Of a stretch of 33,548 nt of DNA, positions 26,246-33,548 are shown in pieces. The stretch is from Sulfuritalea sp. (GTDB lineage Bacteria; Pseudomonadota; Gammaproteobacteria; Burkholderiales; Rhodocyclaceae): NCBI GenBank assembly GCA_016716965.1, contig JADJUP010000044.1:1-33548 (forward strand), in the 5' to 3' direction. Below the pieces are notes generated by a model. That model was not told the DNA's origin. It was given only the letters and a program-made list of their open reading frames with translations, and did not search any database. Positions within the stretch are counted from its first letter, which is position 1, and every line of letters starts with the position of its first letter. The translations under genes were made by a program, and so were the position numbers.

Positions 26246-26997
26246 ATGCACTCTGCCATCCGCCGCTTCAAGCAAACAACACTTGCACTTTCCCTGGTCC
26301 TGATGACCGCGCCGGCTTGGGCCGTTCCAACCCTGCAACTTGACATTGCAGGCGGGACCTACGATTTGGCGGACGAATCGATATTCGCCTCCTCGAACAC
26401 TTTTTCGCTCTACGCTTACGGTCTGGCCAGGGTCCGCAAGCCTGTTGCTGGCGGACACTTTATTTCCTGGCGCTCGTGCTCAGGCGTCGCCCAGGCGGCA
26501 ACTACGGTTCGTTCGTCGTGAACGGCAATCACGATCAACGCCACGTCCGACATGATCGCGGGGGCCACCGCCGTCGATTACGATCAAGCGACGACTGGGA
26601 TTCTGGCGGCCTGTCCAGCCAAGGCACGTTTCTCCCGCCTATTTCAACGAAATCGGCTTCCATTTCAGTGCCGCCAACCAGTCGGGGTTTACAACACCAG
26701 GATGACGCCGGTTCAGGGCCCACAGCTAGGGACCGCGATGTACTACAAGAGCTTCGATTTTGACATCCGCGGCCTTGCCCCGGTCTCGGTGCATTTCGAC
26801 CTCTACAACGAGAAATTATAACAGGTGCAAGGCACATGGGCACTGATATCGATGTCGACGAATTTGCGCCCTTCTCCCACGACGCCGAGGCCCATGTCAT
26901 GACCCCGGTCCCGGAACCCGAGACCTACGCCATGCTGCTCGCCGGTCTCGGCCTGATGGGACTGGTGGCGCGTCGCCGCAAGAACCGCCCGTTCTGA
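26246..26997 (+). pseudogene. PEP-CTERM protein (choice-of-anchor N type), multiply frameshifted
   Basis: ATG 26246 follows GAAGGA and encodes a signal peptide (LALSLVLMTAPAWA) and VPTLQLDIAGGTYDLADESI. After residue 60 or so the protein continues piecewise in other frames: YFLALVLRRRPGGNYGSFVVNG, TINATSDMIAGATAVDYD, FNEIGFHFSAANQSG, YYKSFDFDIRGLAPVSVHF then DLYNEK, and IDVDEFAPFSHDAEAHV. It ends VPEPETYAMLLAGLGLMGLV with a basic tail and TGA 26995-26997. The order (LQLDI, SLYA, LADT, GSF.NG.TI, HFDLYNEK, DFAPFSHDA, PEP) is that of 'choice-of-anchor N' exosortase substrates. At least five frame changes are needed. Either the gene is decaying or the sequence is poor here. The promoter and start are intact. 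Confidence 0.7.
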
Positions 26998-27073
26998 CCC
27001 GATTCGTCGATCAAAGGAAAACGGAGCCTCGGGTCGCCGTTTTTCATTGCGAGCTGTTTGCTCGACCGCAATC

Positions 27074-28030
27074 CTATTTCGAATGACAGGTCAGGCAAAC
27101 CGCGCTGCCGGAATTCGGCTTGCGCAGGAAGGTGGCGTTGAATACCGTGCCGACCGAGGCGACGCCGTGGGGATCATGGCAGGAGCCGCACTCGACGGAG
27201 GGACCGCCGCCGTAGTCGTAGAGGCGGATTTCGCCCTTTTCCATCCGTCCATTGCCATTTTCGTCGAAGAACTTTGCTCCGGTAACGGAGCCGCCGGGCG
27301 TCTTCCAGTCCGTACCGTTGCCGTTTGCCGCTGGAAACCTGACCCCGACCGGATGGTCGTCGCGCAGGTCGGTACCGATGGCGGCGATGGTGAAATCGGC
27401 GGCGCCGACCTTGTAGATAGGGGTCTGACCCGGAGAGTGGCAGCCGAGGCATTCCGCCTCGTTGAGGCCCAGGTGCGCGAAGGGGCCCAAACCGCTGGGA
27501 TTGCTCCAGGTACTCAGGAAACCCGGGTTCGGCGTCGCGTTGTAGCGTCCGGCCCCGGGCATGTTCATGACGGCATCCACGGCCTGCTGTCCGTCATGGC
27601 AGGAAAGGCATATCAGGGAGGCGGACCCGGGCTGGGATGGCGTTTGCGTCAGGCTGTTGGAACTGTAGACGGTGTAGGTCGTGCTGGGGATGCTGCGGTT
27701 CCACAGGGGCGCCGCGACGCTCGCGTTCGATCCGTGCGGCGTGTGGCAATAGACGCAGACTTGCCCGTAATCGTTGCGGTAGGTATCCATGATGACGCCG
27801 GCCGGTCCGCCGGTAGCCTGCCGTTGCGTCAGGTTGTGGCGGGTATTGCGGATGGTGGTCTGGTTGGAAAACGCCGACGGCAGGTCACCGTCCGCCAGGC
27901 AATCGCCAGCCTGCAGCAGGAGCCCGAGGAGGCACCCGAACCGCCGCGACGTTTTGCCGCGCAGTGATGGACGGCGGTCGGATCGCGGGCTTCCGGCAGT
28001 GTGATGGGTGGGTGCGGACATGGTGATCAT
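27074..28030 (-). CDS. exported pentahaem c-type cytochrome with an EF-hand-like loop
   Basis: The 318-residue protein has five CxxCH haem-attachment motifs: CVYCH (92-96), CLSCH (141-145), CLGCH (194-198), CGSCH (281-285) and CLTCH (312-316). Several precede an HG or DPHG, typical of doubled CxxCH/NapC-like cytochromes. A hydrophobic segment FGCLLGLLLQAGDCLA near 31-46 serves as the export signal, behind a basic N-terminus that may be over-long. Between haems 3 and 4, DENGNGRMEKGE (256-267) fits a calcium-binding EF-hand loop. Haem would be attached in the periplasm. It follows the NHL lipoprotein gene by 20 bases, so the two probably act together in electron transfer outside the inner membrane. 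Confidence 0.9.
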   Translation of the reverse strand: MITMSAPTHHTAGSPRSDRRPSLRGKTSRRFGCLLGLLLQAGDCLADGDLPSAFSNQTTIRNTRHNLTQRQATGGPAGVIMDTYRNDYGQVCVYCHTPHGSNASVAAPLWNRSIPSTTYTVYSSNSLTQTPSQPGSASLICLSCHDGQQAVDAVMNMPGAGRYNATPNPGFLSTWSNPSGLGPFAHLGLNEAECLGCHSPGQTPIYKVGAADFTIAAIGTDLRDDHPVGVRFPAANGNGTDWKTPGGSVTGAKFFDENGNGRMEKGEIRLYDYGGGPSVECGSCHDPHGVASVGTVFNATFLRKPNSGSAVCLTCHSK

Positions 28031-28050
28031 GGTTAATTGTTGGAGTTTGG

Positions 28051-29208
28051 TTAGCGTGCTGCCGTGATCTCTGCGGCCACACGCCGCCGTTGTTCGGTGC
28101 CGCCCAGCCAGCGATACACCTCGATCTTCTTGAAATAGTGGTCGAGGACGTACAGGCGCCGGGTTTCATCGATCGCAATGCCGGCCAGCAGCGCAAAATT
28201 TCCCGGCCCCGGTTCGCGGTCGAGCCTTCCCAGCGGCATCAGCAATGCTCCCGTGGGGCTGAAGATCTGAACATTGTTGAAGCCGCCGTCGGCGACATAC
28301 ACGTTGCCATCCGGGTCCAGCGCGATGGCACGCGGCCTCGAAAAACTGCCGAAGGCGGTGCCCAGGCTACCGAACTGAAGTTTGAACTTGCCGCGGGAAT
28401 CGAATGCCTGCACCCGGAAATTTCCCGAATCGACCACGTACAAGGTCCCGTCGGTCGCCACCGCCGCCGCCAGCGGAATGTTGAATTGCCCCACGGCGCT
28501 GCCGCGCGGGCCGAGTCGGAAGCGCTCACGCCCGTCGGGCGCCAGCGCGACCACCTTGTGGTCGTCCTGGTCGACATTGCCGCGATCGACCACATACACC
28601 GTGGAACCGTCGGCCGTCACTGCCACGCCGACCGGGTTCGCGAATCGGGTACCGAGGTCGATCGAGCCGATGAACAGGCCAATGGCATCGAACACCATGA
28701 CCTTGTGCAACAGGGAATCGAGGACATACACCTTGCCGCCGCCGTCGATGGCCAGGGCCTGCGGCCGCTTCAGGTCGTTCGGCTCGCGCAGACCGAAGCG
28801 AAACAACTTCCTGCGTGAGGCGTCGAACACGGTGATCGCCTTCACCGCGGGCTCGGCGACATAGGTTCGCCCATCGCGGCTGGCGATCGCCGTCGGCTTG
28901 TTGATCACCGGCGCATCGTTCGCCGCGGGCCTGCCTTGCAGGGCGCGTTGCCAGCGATCGGATTCAGATTCCGGCGCGATGTCGACGGCCGATTGCAGGA
29001 CGGTTTCGAACTCGAAGCGCGGCTGGTCCGGCGGCGCCGGCCAGAGCAGTCGTTGCGGCGCCGCTGACTTCTGTGTCTTGGTAGCAACGGGCGCGCAGGC
29101 GCCTAGCGCTCCGATGAGGGCAAGGGCGAGCAGCGATACGCCAATGGCGGCGATTTTACGTACGAAACTTGCTGCCTCCCCAAGGCCTTGCATGTATCCA
29201 TCCCCCAT
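28051..29208 (-). CDS. NHL-repeat beta-propeller lipoprotein
   Basis: The 385-residue protein has a lipoprotein signal: a hydrophobic stretch VSLLALALIGALGAC with the lipobox LGAC near residue 38. After a linker, about six NHL-type blades follow (for example INKPTAIASRDGRTYVAEPAVKAITVFD, then LKRPQALAIDGGGKVYVLDSLLHKVMVFD, then IPLAAAVATDGTLYVVDSGNFRVQAFD). Such propellers bind partners or small molecules. An in-frame ATG at 29193 with GGGGATGG before it may be the true start, as 29208 has no clear ribosome site. The pairing with a multihaem cytochrome resembles clusters for extracytoplasmic electron transfer, where NHL proteins may be scaffolds. That role is inference. Confidence 0.87.
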   Translation of the reverse strand: MGDGYMQGLGEAASFVRKIAAIGVSLLALALIGALGACAPVATKTQKSAAPQRLLWPAPPDQPRFEFETVLQSAVDIAPESESDRWQRALQGRPAANDAPVINKPTAIASRDGRTYVAEPAVKAITVFDASRRKLFRFGLREPNDLKRPQALAIDGGGKVYVLDSLLHKVMVFDAIGLFIGSIDLGTRFANPVGVAVTADGSTVYVVDRGNVDQDDHKVVALAPDGRERFRLGPRGSAVGQFNIPLAAAVATDGTLYVVDSGNFRVQAFDSRGKFKLQFGSLGTAFGSFSRPRAIALDPDGNVYVADGGFNNVQIFSPTGALLMPLGRLDREPGPGNFALLAGIAIDETRRLYVLDHYFKKIEVYRWLGGTEQRRRVAAEITAAR

Positions 29209-29282
29209 GATGGGCCGGCTTCGCCCATGCCATCTGGCCCCCGATTCGAGACAGCCGAAAGCACTCTTGTTATTGGTGGCCG

Positions 29283-29311
29283 ACTTTACGCGAAGCTCAT
29301 ATGCCAGGCAA
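29283..29311 (-). promoter_or_regulatory. candidate promoter of the NHL-cytochrome operon
   Basis: On the minus strand TTGCCT (29311-29306) and TAAAGT (29288-29283) are 17 bases apart, each matching four of six consensus bases, about 75 bases before the start codon. The -35 box lies within an ATGCCA/TGGCAT inverted repeat (29301-29317), and a second hairpin, ATGGGC/GCCCAT, sits at 29210-29228 just before the start. Confidence 0.4.
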
Positions 29312-29380
29312 TGGCATCTGGATGTCCGGCTGCCGCGCCCTGCGATTCCGGCGCGGTCCCGCCATCAAAAGGCTCGTGTT

Positions 29381-30289
29381 TTAGTCGGGCTCGGCAACCG
29401 CTGCCGGCGTGACAGGGCGGGACGCGCCCGCCAGCATCGCGGCGCGACTGTCCGGCGTCTCCAGGCTGACGCGGCCCAGCTTGCCGCCGCGGTAGTCGGT
29501 CAGCAGCACCATCGCGGCCTTTTCCAGGTCGAGTTCGCCGCCGCGGCGGCCCTTGACGATGCAGCCGCGCTTTCTGGCGACGGCTTCCAGCACGCCGATG
29601 CCGTCCATGCCGGTCGTGGCGAACCCGTAGCGCGCGCCGACTGCGGCGGGGTAGCGTTGCAGCAGCAGGTCGGCGAGGAAGATAGCGACTTCCGAATCGA
29701 TCACGGCATTGCGGCCGATGGCGTGGCTGGCGGCCAGCATGAAGCCGTCGCTGTCGTGGGTGATCTTCGGCCACATCAGGCCGGGCGTGTCGGTGATGCT
29801 CATGGTGGGCCCGAGGTCGATGCACATCTGCGACTTGGTCACCGCAGGTTCGTCGCCGACGGCGGCGACGCGGCGCTTGAGCAGCGCGTTCATCAGCGTC
29901 GACTTGCCGACGTTGGGGATGCCCATGATCAGCATGCGCAGGGGCTTGACACCGTCATTGCGATGCGGCGCGAGACCTTTGCACAGGCTGGGCACGCGCG
30001 CCGCTTCGCCGGGGCTCTTGCTCGAAATCGCCACCGCCTTGACGCCGGGCTGGCTGTTGTAATGGTCGAGCCAGGCCTGGGTCGCGATCGGGTCGGCGAG
30101 GTCGGACTTGTTGAGCAGCTTGAGGCAGGGACGCTGGCGGTGCAGGCGCAGCTCGCGGATCATCGGATTGCTGCTGGCTTCGGGCAGGCGCGCGTCGCAG
30201 ACCTCGATCACCACGTCGGTCAGCGCCATGGTCTCGGCCGCCTTGCGCCGAGCCGAGGTCATGTGGCCGGGGAACCACTGGATGGTCAC
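29381..30289 (-). CDS. ylqF: circularly permuted ribosome-assembly GTPase (YlqF/RbgA family)
   Basis: The 302-residue GTPase has its motifs in permuted order, the mark of the YlqF/YawG group. G4 NKSDL is at about 60-64, G1 GIPNVGKST at about 123-131, and G3 DTPGLMWP at about 168. The N-terminus TIQWFPGHMTSARRKAAETMALTDVVIEVCDARLP is highly typical. RbgA homologues help mature the large ribosomal subunit. The start is a GTG at 30287-30289 that overlaps the TGA of the S4 gene, giving WFPGHM at the expected distance; no ATG is available there. The C-terminal domain (AVARKRGCIVKGRRGGELDLEKAAMVLLTDYRGGKLG) also matches the family. Confidence 0.9.
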   Translation of the reverse strand: MTIQWFPGHMTSARRKAAETMALTDVVIEVCDARLPEASSNPMIRELRLHRQRPCLKLLNKSDLADPIATQAWLDHYNSQPGVKAVAISSKSPGEAARVPSLCKGLAPHRNDGVKPLRMLIMGIPNVGKSTLMNALLKRRVAAVGDEPAVTKSQMCIDLGPTMSITDTPGLMWPKITHDSDGFMLAASHAIGRNAVIDSEVAIFLADLLLQRYPAAVGARYGFATTGMDGIGVLEAVARKRGCIVKGRRGGELDLEKAAMVLLTDYRGGKLGRVSLETPDSRAAMLAGASRPVTPAAVAEPD

Positions 30290-30528
30290 TGGACTGCCTT
30301 CCCGCCGTCCACGGCGTTCGGCGCCGCGATGCCGATGCGTTGCTCGCCGATGCGCACCGTCTGCCCGGCGCGCAGCTTGCGCCGGATGCGCGTTTCCACC
30401 GCACCATCGACCAGCACCGTGCCGCTGGCGATCATGGCCTTGGCCGCGCCGCCGGAAGGGGCCAGCGCGAGCAGTTTGAGGAGGACGTTGAGTTCGATGA
30501 ACTCGCCCTGGAGCTGGAAGCGTTGCAT
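30286..30528 (-). CDS. small S4-domain RNA-binding protein
   Basis: The 80-residue protein is essentially one S4 domain: FIELNVLLKLLALAPSGGAAKAMIASGTVLVDGAVETRIRRKLRAGQTVRIG. This is the E. coli YbcJ-like type, whose members bind structured RNA such as rRNA. The overlap with the YlqF-type GTPase (GTGA) suggests translational coupling and a shared role in ribosome assembly or quality control, which is inference. The region upstream (to the DUF188 gene) carries the 3'-end element copy F. Confidence 0.87.
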   Translation of the reverse strand: MQRFQLQGEFIELNVLLKLLALAPSGGAAKAMIASGTVLVDGAVETRIRRKLRAGQTVRIGEQRIGIAAPNAVDGGKAVQ

Positions 30529-30606
30529 GGTCGGGAATGGGCGGGGAAGCCGGGATTATAGTCGCCGGGGTTTTCGCCACGTCCGCCGCCACACCGGGCA
30601 AGGGTA

Positions 30607-30632
30607 GAAAAGTCGGCGCTGGTGACACGGCG
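30607..30632 (-). repeat. 3'-end element, copy F
   Basis: On the minus strand it reads GCGCCGTGTCACCA then GCGCCGACTTTT, 20 bases after the DUF188 stop and in its sense orientation. The GTCA/CGAC-type ends can form a small hairpin before the T run. Confidence 0.55.
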
Positions 30633-30652
30633 CGGACGTCCGCCACACGGCT

Positions 30653-31108
30653 TCAGCCCCGCTTCGGCCGCCGCGCAATGAAACGGTCGAGCTGGTTGGC
30701 GAAATTCTGCCGGTCGGCGTGGTTGAAGGCGGGCGGGCCGCCGGTGTTCACGCCACTGCTGCGCAGGGTGTCCATGAAGTTGCGCATGTCCAGCAACTGG
30801 CGAATGTTCTCCGCGCTGTACAGCTCGCCGCGCGGATTGATGGCGAATGCCTGCTTCTCGATCACCAGTGCCGCCAGCGGAATGTCGGCGGTGATCACCA
30901 GGTCGCCGGCCACCGCCTGCTCGACGATGTAGCTGTCGGCCACGTCGAAGCCCTTGGGCACCTGAACCGCGCGGATGTGCGGCGAGGGCGGCACGCGCAG
31001 CATCTGGTTGGCGACGAGGACGACCGCCAGCGCATGGCGCGTGGCGGCGCGGAACAGGATTTCCTTGATCACGCCGGGGCAGGCGTCGGCATCGACCCAG
31101 ATCTGCAT
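30653..31108 (-). CDS. yaiI: YaiI/YqxD family (DUF188) protein
   Basis: The 151-residue protein opens MQIWVDADACPGVIKEILFRAA, the family hallmark with two acidic residues. It continues VAGDLVITADIPLAALVIEKQAFAINPRGELYSAENIRQLLDMRNFMDTLRSSG and NTGGPPAFNHADRQNFANQLDRF. The VDAD and ITADIPLA acids suggest a PIN-like nuclease fold, but no activity is established. ATG 31108 was chosen because the family starts at this point; an in-frame ATG three codons upstream is possible. The gene is divergent from the unknown gene at 31140, with 31 bases between starts. Confidence 0.9.
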   Translation of the reverse strand: MQIWVDADACPGVIKEILFRAATRHALAVVLVANQMLRVPPSPHIRAVQVPKGFDVADSYIVEQAVAGDLVITADIPLAALVIEKQAFAINPRGELYSAENIRQLLDMRNFMDTLRSSGVNTGGPPAFNHADRQNFANQLDRFIARRPKRG

Positions 31109-31139
31109 AATGCGGGTTTTGGTTTTGGGAACCCCAATT

Positions 31140-31907
31140 ATGTCCCCTGGCGATAGCGGCGCCTTCACGCCGCCCAACGATGGACTGGCCGCGCTGGTCG
31201 ATCCCGAGGTGCAGCGCCTGGCTGCACGCATGGCGCAGGACGCCTTCACGCGCATCTTTCGCCTGAGCATGGAAGGCGACGAAGCCGCGCTGCAGGCGGC
31301 GCTGTTGGAGTTGGGCGCACGCGCCGGCAACTGGGCGCGCGCCGCGGACGGCGACGAAGCGCGGGCGCTGCGCCTGGCCCTGCTGGTCGGCGGCATCGAC
31401 CAGTGGGGGCTGGCCTACACGCAGGCCTTCGAGCTTGCCGCGCTGCCTGCCGTCAGCGTCCTGCTCGGCGGCCTGCGCAACGGGCTCGACGCGGCGGCCG
31501 ACGCCCGCTTCCAGCGCATGTACGCAGCCATCGAGCAGGCCGAGGGCGACGCCGTCGATTTCAAGATGGAATTGCGGCGCAACATCCACCTGGCGCTGTG
31601 GCACGCCATGATCGCCTGCGACGACGCCGACGAAGCGGCCCCCATCCTCGCCGCGCTGGGCGGCATGCTGGTGGTGCTGGTGCAGCGCATGCCGCTCTTG
31701 GGCTGGCGCCTGGCGGCGGACACCCTGGCGCACATCCAGTTGCGCTGCCTGAGCGATGCGGCGGCGAGCACGGAACAGGCGCGGGAAACCAACGCGGCGC
31801 TGTTCACCGCCCTGCGCCAGAACCTGCCGCGCGAAATTTCGGAGCCGATGTTCGCCCACGCCAACCAGGCCGTGATCGCCTGGCAGCGCGCGCGGCGCGC
31901 GCACTGA
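31140..31907 (+). CDS. unrecognised helical cytoplasmic protein
   Basis: The 255-residue protein has no signal peptide or clear membrane segment and appears all-helical. Recognisable stretches include ALVDPEVQRLAARMAQDAFTRIFRLSMEGDEAALQAALLELGAR, LLVGGIDQWGLAYTQAFELAALP and FKMELRRNIHLALWHAMIAC. The ratio of Ala, Leu and Arg and the steady codon use match the neighbours, so it is a genuine gene. I do not recognise a family. The WGLAYTQAF stretch recalls a conserved family motif seen in some betaproteobacterial hypothetical proteins, but I cannot name one. ATG 31140 has no strong ribosome site; it lies 31 bases from the divergent DUF188 start. Confidence 0.75.
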   Translation: MSPGDSGAFTPPNDGLAALVDPEVQRLAARMAQDAFTRIFRLSMEGDEAALQAALLELGARAGNWARAADGDEARALRLALLVGGIDQWGLAYTQAFELAALPAVSVLLGGLRNGLDAAADARFQRMYAAIEQAEGDAVDFKMELRRNIHLALWHAMIACDDADEAAPILAALGGMLVVLVQRMPLLGWRLAADTLAHIQLRCLSDAAASTEQARETNAALFTALRQNLPREISEPMFAHANQAVIAWQRARRAH

Positions 31908-31917
31908 GCGCGAGGCT

Positions 31918-32847
31918 TCAGGCTGCGGCCGACGCCCCCTGCGCGGTCGCCGCGGCATACACCAGTTGCGCCGCCACGGCGTCCTCCACGGCCTGGCCCA
32001 GGGCCTTGAAGATCACCGTAACGCCATCGGGGACCTGAACCGTGCCGGCGAGCACTTCGCCGATCTCGCACTGCACGGTCGCGCCGGAGAGGATCACGTC
32101 GCCCGATTCGGTTTCGGCCGCGCGGCGATGGTCGGCGATCACGTAGTTGTGCATCGCCTCGTCATCGAGTTCGCGCCAGGTGGGGCGCGGCGCGCCCACC
32201 GCGTGCACCAGCGCGCCGGGCTTGAGCCAGCGGCCCAGCAGCACCGGGGTGCTGGCATTGGTGACGGTGACCACGAGGTCGGCGTCGCGCACCGCGGATT
32301 CCGCGTCGGCGCAGGCGACGCCGCCGACTTCGGCGGCGCAGCGTTCGGCGTGGGCGCGGGTCGGGCTCCAGAGGCGTATGTCGGCCAGCGGTACGACGGC
32401 GGCCAGCGCCAGCGCATGGCTGCGCGCCAGCGCGCCGGAACCGAGGATGGCCAGGCGCTTCGGACTGCCGTCACGCAAGGCGCGCGTCGCGACGGCCGAC
32501 ACGGCGGCGGTGCGCAGTTCGGTCAGCCAGGTCGCATCCATCACCGCCAGCGGCACGCCGGTCGCGGGATCGAGCAGCAGCAAGGTGGCAATCATGGTCG
32601 GCAGGCCGCGCGCGGGGTTGCCCGGCATCTGGGTGATCAGCTTGGTCGCCAGGGCACCCGCGGTGCGCGCCGGCTTGACGAAGAGCAGGCTGCCCGGCTC
32701 GGCAAGTTCCAGCACGGTGCGCATGGGCTGCACCACGCGCCCGGCGGAAAGGTCCATCAGGGCCTGCGCGATGGCCGGCAGCAGGGCATCGAGCGAAAGG
32801 TGGCGGCGCACGGCGGCGTCGTCCAACAGCAGGGGGGGATTGATCAT
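31918..32847 (-). CDS. ornithine cyclodeaminase / mu-crystallin family enzyme
   Basis: The 309-residue protein belongs to the ornithine cyclodeaminase family of NAD(P)-dependent enzymes. It has KLITQMPGNPARGLPTMIATLLLLDPATGVPLAVMDATWLTELRTAAVSAVATRAL, with the substrate lysine and TELRTAA motif, and the dinucleotide site LAILGSGALARSH at about 134-146. The remaining NAD domain reads DADLVVTVTNASTPVLLG. Family members include ornithine cyclodeaminase, alanine dehydrogenase and ketimine reductase (mu-crystallin), so the substrate is probably an amino or imino acid but not defined. It ends 11 bases from the convergent gene's stop and is likely a single gene. Confidence 0.88.
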   Translation of the reverse strand: MINPPLLLDDAAVRRHLSLDALLPAIAQALMDLSAGRVVQPMRTVLELAEPGSLLFVKPARTAGALATKLITQMPGNPARGLPTMIATLLLLDPATGVPLAVMDATWLTELRTAAVSAVATRALRDGSPKRLAILGSGALARSHALALAAVVPLADIRLWSPTRAHAERCAAEVGGVACADAESAVRDADLVVTVTNASTPVLLGRWLKPGALVHAVGAPRPTWRELDDEAMHNYVIADHRRAAETESGDVILSGATVQCEIGEVLAGTVQVPDGVTVIFKALGQAVEDAVAAQLVYAAATAQGASAAA

Positions 32848-32940
32848 GGCGGCGACAGGGGGAAAACGGAGCGTAATCCTATCGCGTCGCGGCGCGATGC
32901 ATTAGGATGCGCGTATTGTTACCTTTTGCCGGAGATCGAA

Positions 32941-33192
32941 ATGAAGAAGCTGTCGCTGCAACTCAATGCGGAACTGGAAATCCCCGATGACTGGGAGCTG
33001 GTCGAGCATTCCTCCGGCATTTTCGTGCTCAAGGTCGGGGATCGTTTCGTCGATTTCGACATCACGCCGCTGGTCACCGCCTCGACCGCGCCCGACGCCA
33101 CCTGGAGCGACGAGGACGAGCAATTCACCGAGGAAATCCTCGATATGGTGACCGGGCTCGATTCGCAGATGGAAATCAGCTACCTGCAGTAG
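32941..33192 (+). CDS. small acidic protein of unknown function
   Basis: The 83-residue protein starts MKKLSLQLNAELEIPDDWELVEHSSGIFVLKVGDRFVDFDI and ends with the acid-rich WSDEDEQFTEEILDMVTGLDSQMEISYL. It is strongly acidic, without a signal peptide or membrane segment. GGAG at 32931-32934 precedes ATG 32941 with suitable spacing. No family is recognised. It lies 31 bases upstream of the monohaem cytochrome gene on the same strand and may be co-transcribed with it. Confidence 0.8.
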   Translation: MKKLSLQLNAELEIPDDWELVEHSSGIFVLKVGDRFVDFDITPLVTASTAPDATWSDEDEQFTEEILDMVTGLDSQMEISYLQ

Positions 33193-33223
33193 GCGGACAA
33201 GCGGCAATTTCGGGAGCAATGCC

Positions 33224-33517
33224 ATGCGTTATGCGCTACCCCTGTTGTGCATCCTGATGTCGCTCCCGGCGCAGGCCGCCGGTGACCCCAAACTGGGCAA
33301 ACCGCTGCACGCCAAGCAATGCGTGGCCTGCCACGTCAAGCTGCTGGGCGGCGACGGTTCTGCGATGTATACCCGCAAGCCGCGCCTGATCAACGACGCG
33401 CGGGCGCTGACTCAACGAGTTGCGGCCTGTAGCGCGCAGACCAACGCCGGCTGGTTTCCCGAAGAAGAGGCCCATGTTGCGGCCTGGCTGAACCAGACCT
33501 ATTACAAGTTCAAGTAG
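33224..33517 (+). CDS. small periplasmic monohaem cytochrome c
   Basis: The 97-residue protein has a signal peptide (MRYALPLLCILMSLPAQAA) and one haem-binding motif, CVACH at 33-37, preceded by KPLHAKQ as in short class I cytochromes c. A second region, AACSAQTNAGWFPEEEAHVAAWLNQTYYKFK, forms the C-terminal helix. No clear distal methionine is obvious; Met48 in GSAMYT is a candidate. It would carry electrons in the periplasm. The partner is not evident in the window. Confidence 0.87.
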   Translation: MRYALPLLCILMSLPAQAAGDPKLGKPLHAKQCVACHVKLLGGDGSAMYTRKPRLINDARALTQRVAACSAQTNAGWFPEEEAHVAAWLNQTYYKFK

Positions 33518-33548
33518 CGGTCTGCGCCGATGGCGGTCGACGCCGCTG

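Noticed and set aside
29270..29290. GGCCGACTTTA, a possible seventh 3'-end element
   Set aside because: Only the CGACTTT core matches, there is no plus-strand gene upstream, and the bases overlap a candidate -10 box of the NHL operon.

Overview
The window looks like a chromosomal stretch from a high-GC betaproteobacterium, most likely in or near the Rhodocyclales. The reasons are the dense GC-rich coding, two PEP-CTERM (exosortase-sorted) proteins, multihaem and monohaem c-type cytochromes, a CobD/CbiB-family protein next to a CoA-type NUDIX hydrolase, and a large acyl-CoA degradation operon attached to a LivKHMGF-type ABC importer. The genus is an inference; there is no rRNA or other decisive marker.

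Layout. Bases 1-1232 hold the 3' end of argG, a small DUF2788-like membrane protein gene, ppnP and yajQ, all on the + strand. Each carries single-base frameshifts, most likely sequence or assembly errors. Bases 1266-9170 are housekeeping and accessory genes: a glutamine amidotransferase (-), NUDIX hydrolase and CobD/CbiB-like protein (+, overlapping), a thiolase with a clear terminator, a Tat-exported aldo/keto reductase (-), a Sel1-repeat protein, a PEP-CTERM protein and a four-CBS-domain regulator. Bases 9276-10760 are three small minus-strand genes of the SRPBCC and VOC/PhnB folds.

Bases 10902-25828 form one minus-strand array of 13 genes read from right to left: livK, livH, livM, livG, livF, a bifunctional enoyl-CoA hydratase/3-hydroxyacyl-CoA dehydrogenase, thiolase, SDR, PaaI-type thioesterase, zinc-independent enone/enoyl reductase, APH-type kinase, ACAD11-like acyl-CoA dehydrogenase and an AMP-forming acyl-CoA ligase. 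A good sigma-70 promoter with a downstream direct repeat precedes livK. The set describes uptake of an organic acid, CoA activation and beta-oxidation. The kinase-dehydrogenase pair, in the domain order of human ACAD11 and with the enzyme types of the Pseudomonas Lva pathway, suggests that 4-hydroxy(oxo)-acids are handled.

Bases 26246-33517 hold a frameshifted PEP-CTERM gene, an operon of an NHL-propeller lipoprotein and a pentahaem cytochrome c, an S4 RNA-binding protein overlapping a YlqF-type GTPase, a YaiI/DUF188 protein, an unrecognised protein, an ornithine cyclodeaminase-family enzyme, a small acidic protein and a monohaem cytochrome c.

Beyond genes, the most notable non-coding signal is a short repeated element (core GCGCCGACTTTT, preceded by GCCGT) found six times, always downstream of a stop codon and always in the sense orientation of that gene. 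There is also a long CGCAGAT-rich inverted repeat inside the catabolic operon, and an extreme G/C homopolymer tract at 16532-16582. No tRNA, rRNA, CRISPR array, insertion sequence or phage gene was seen.
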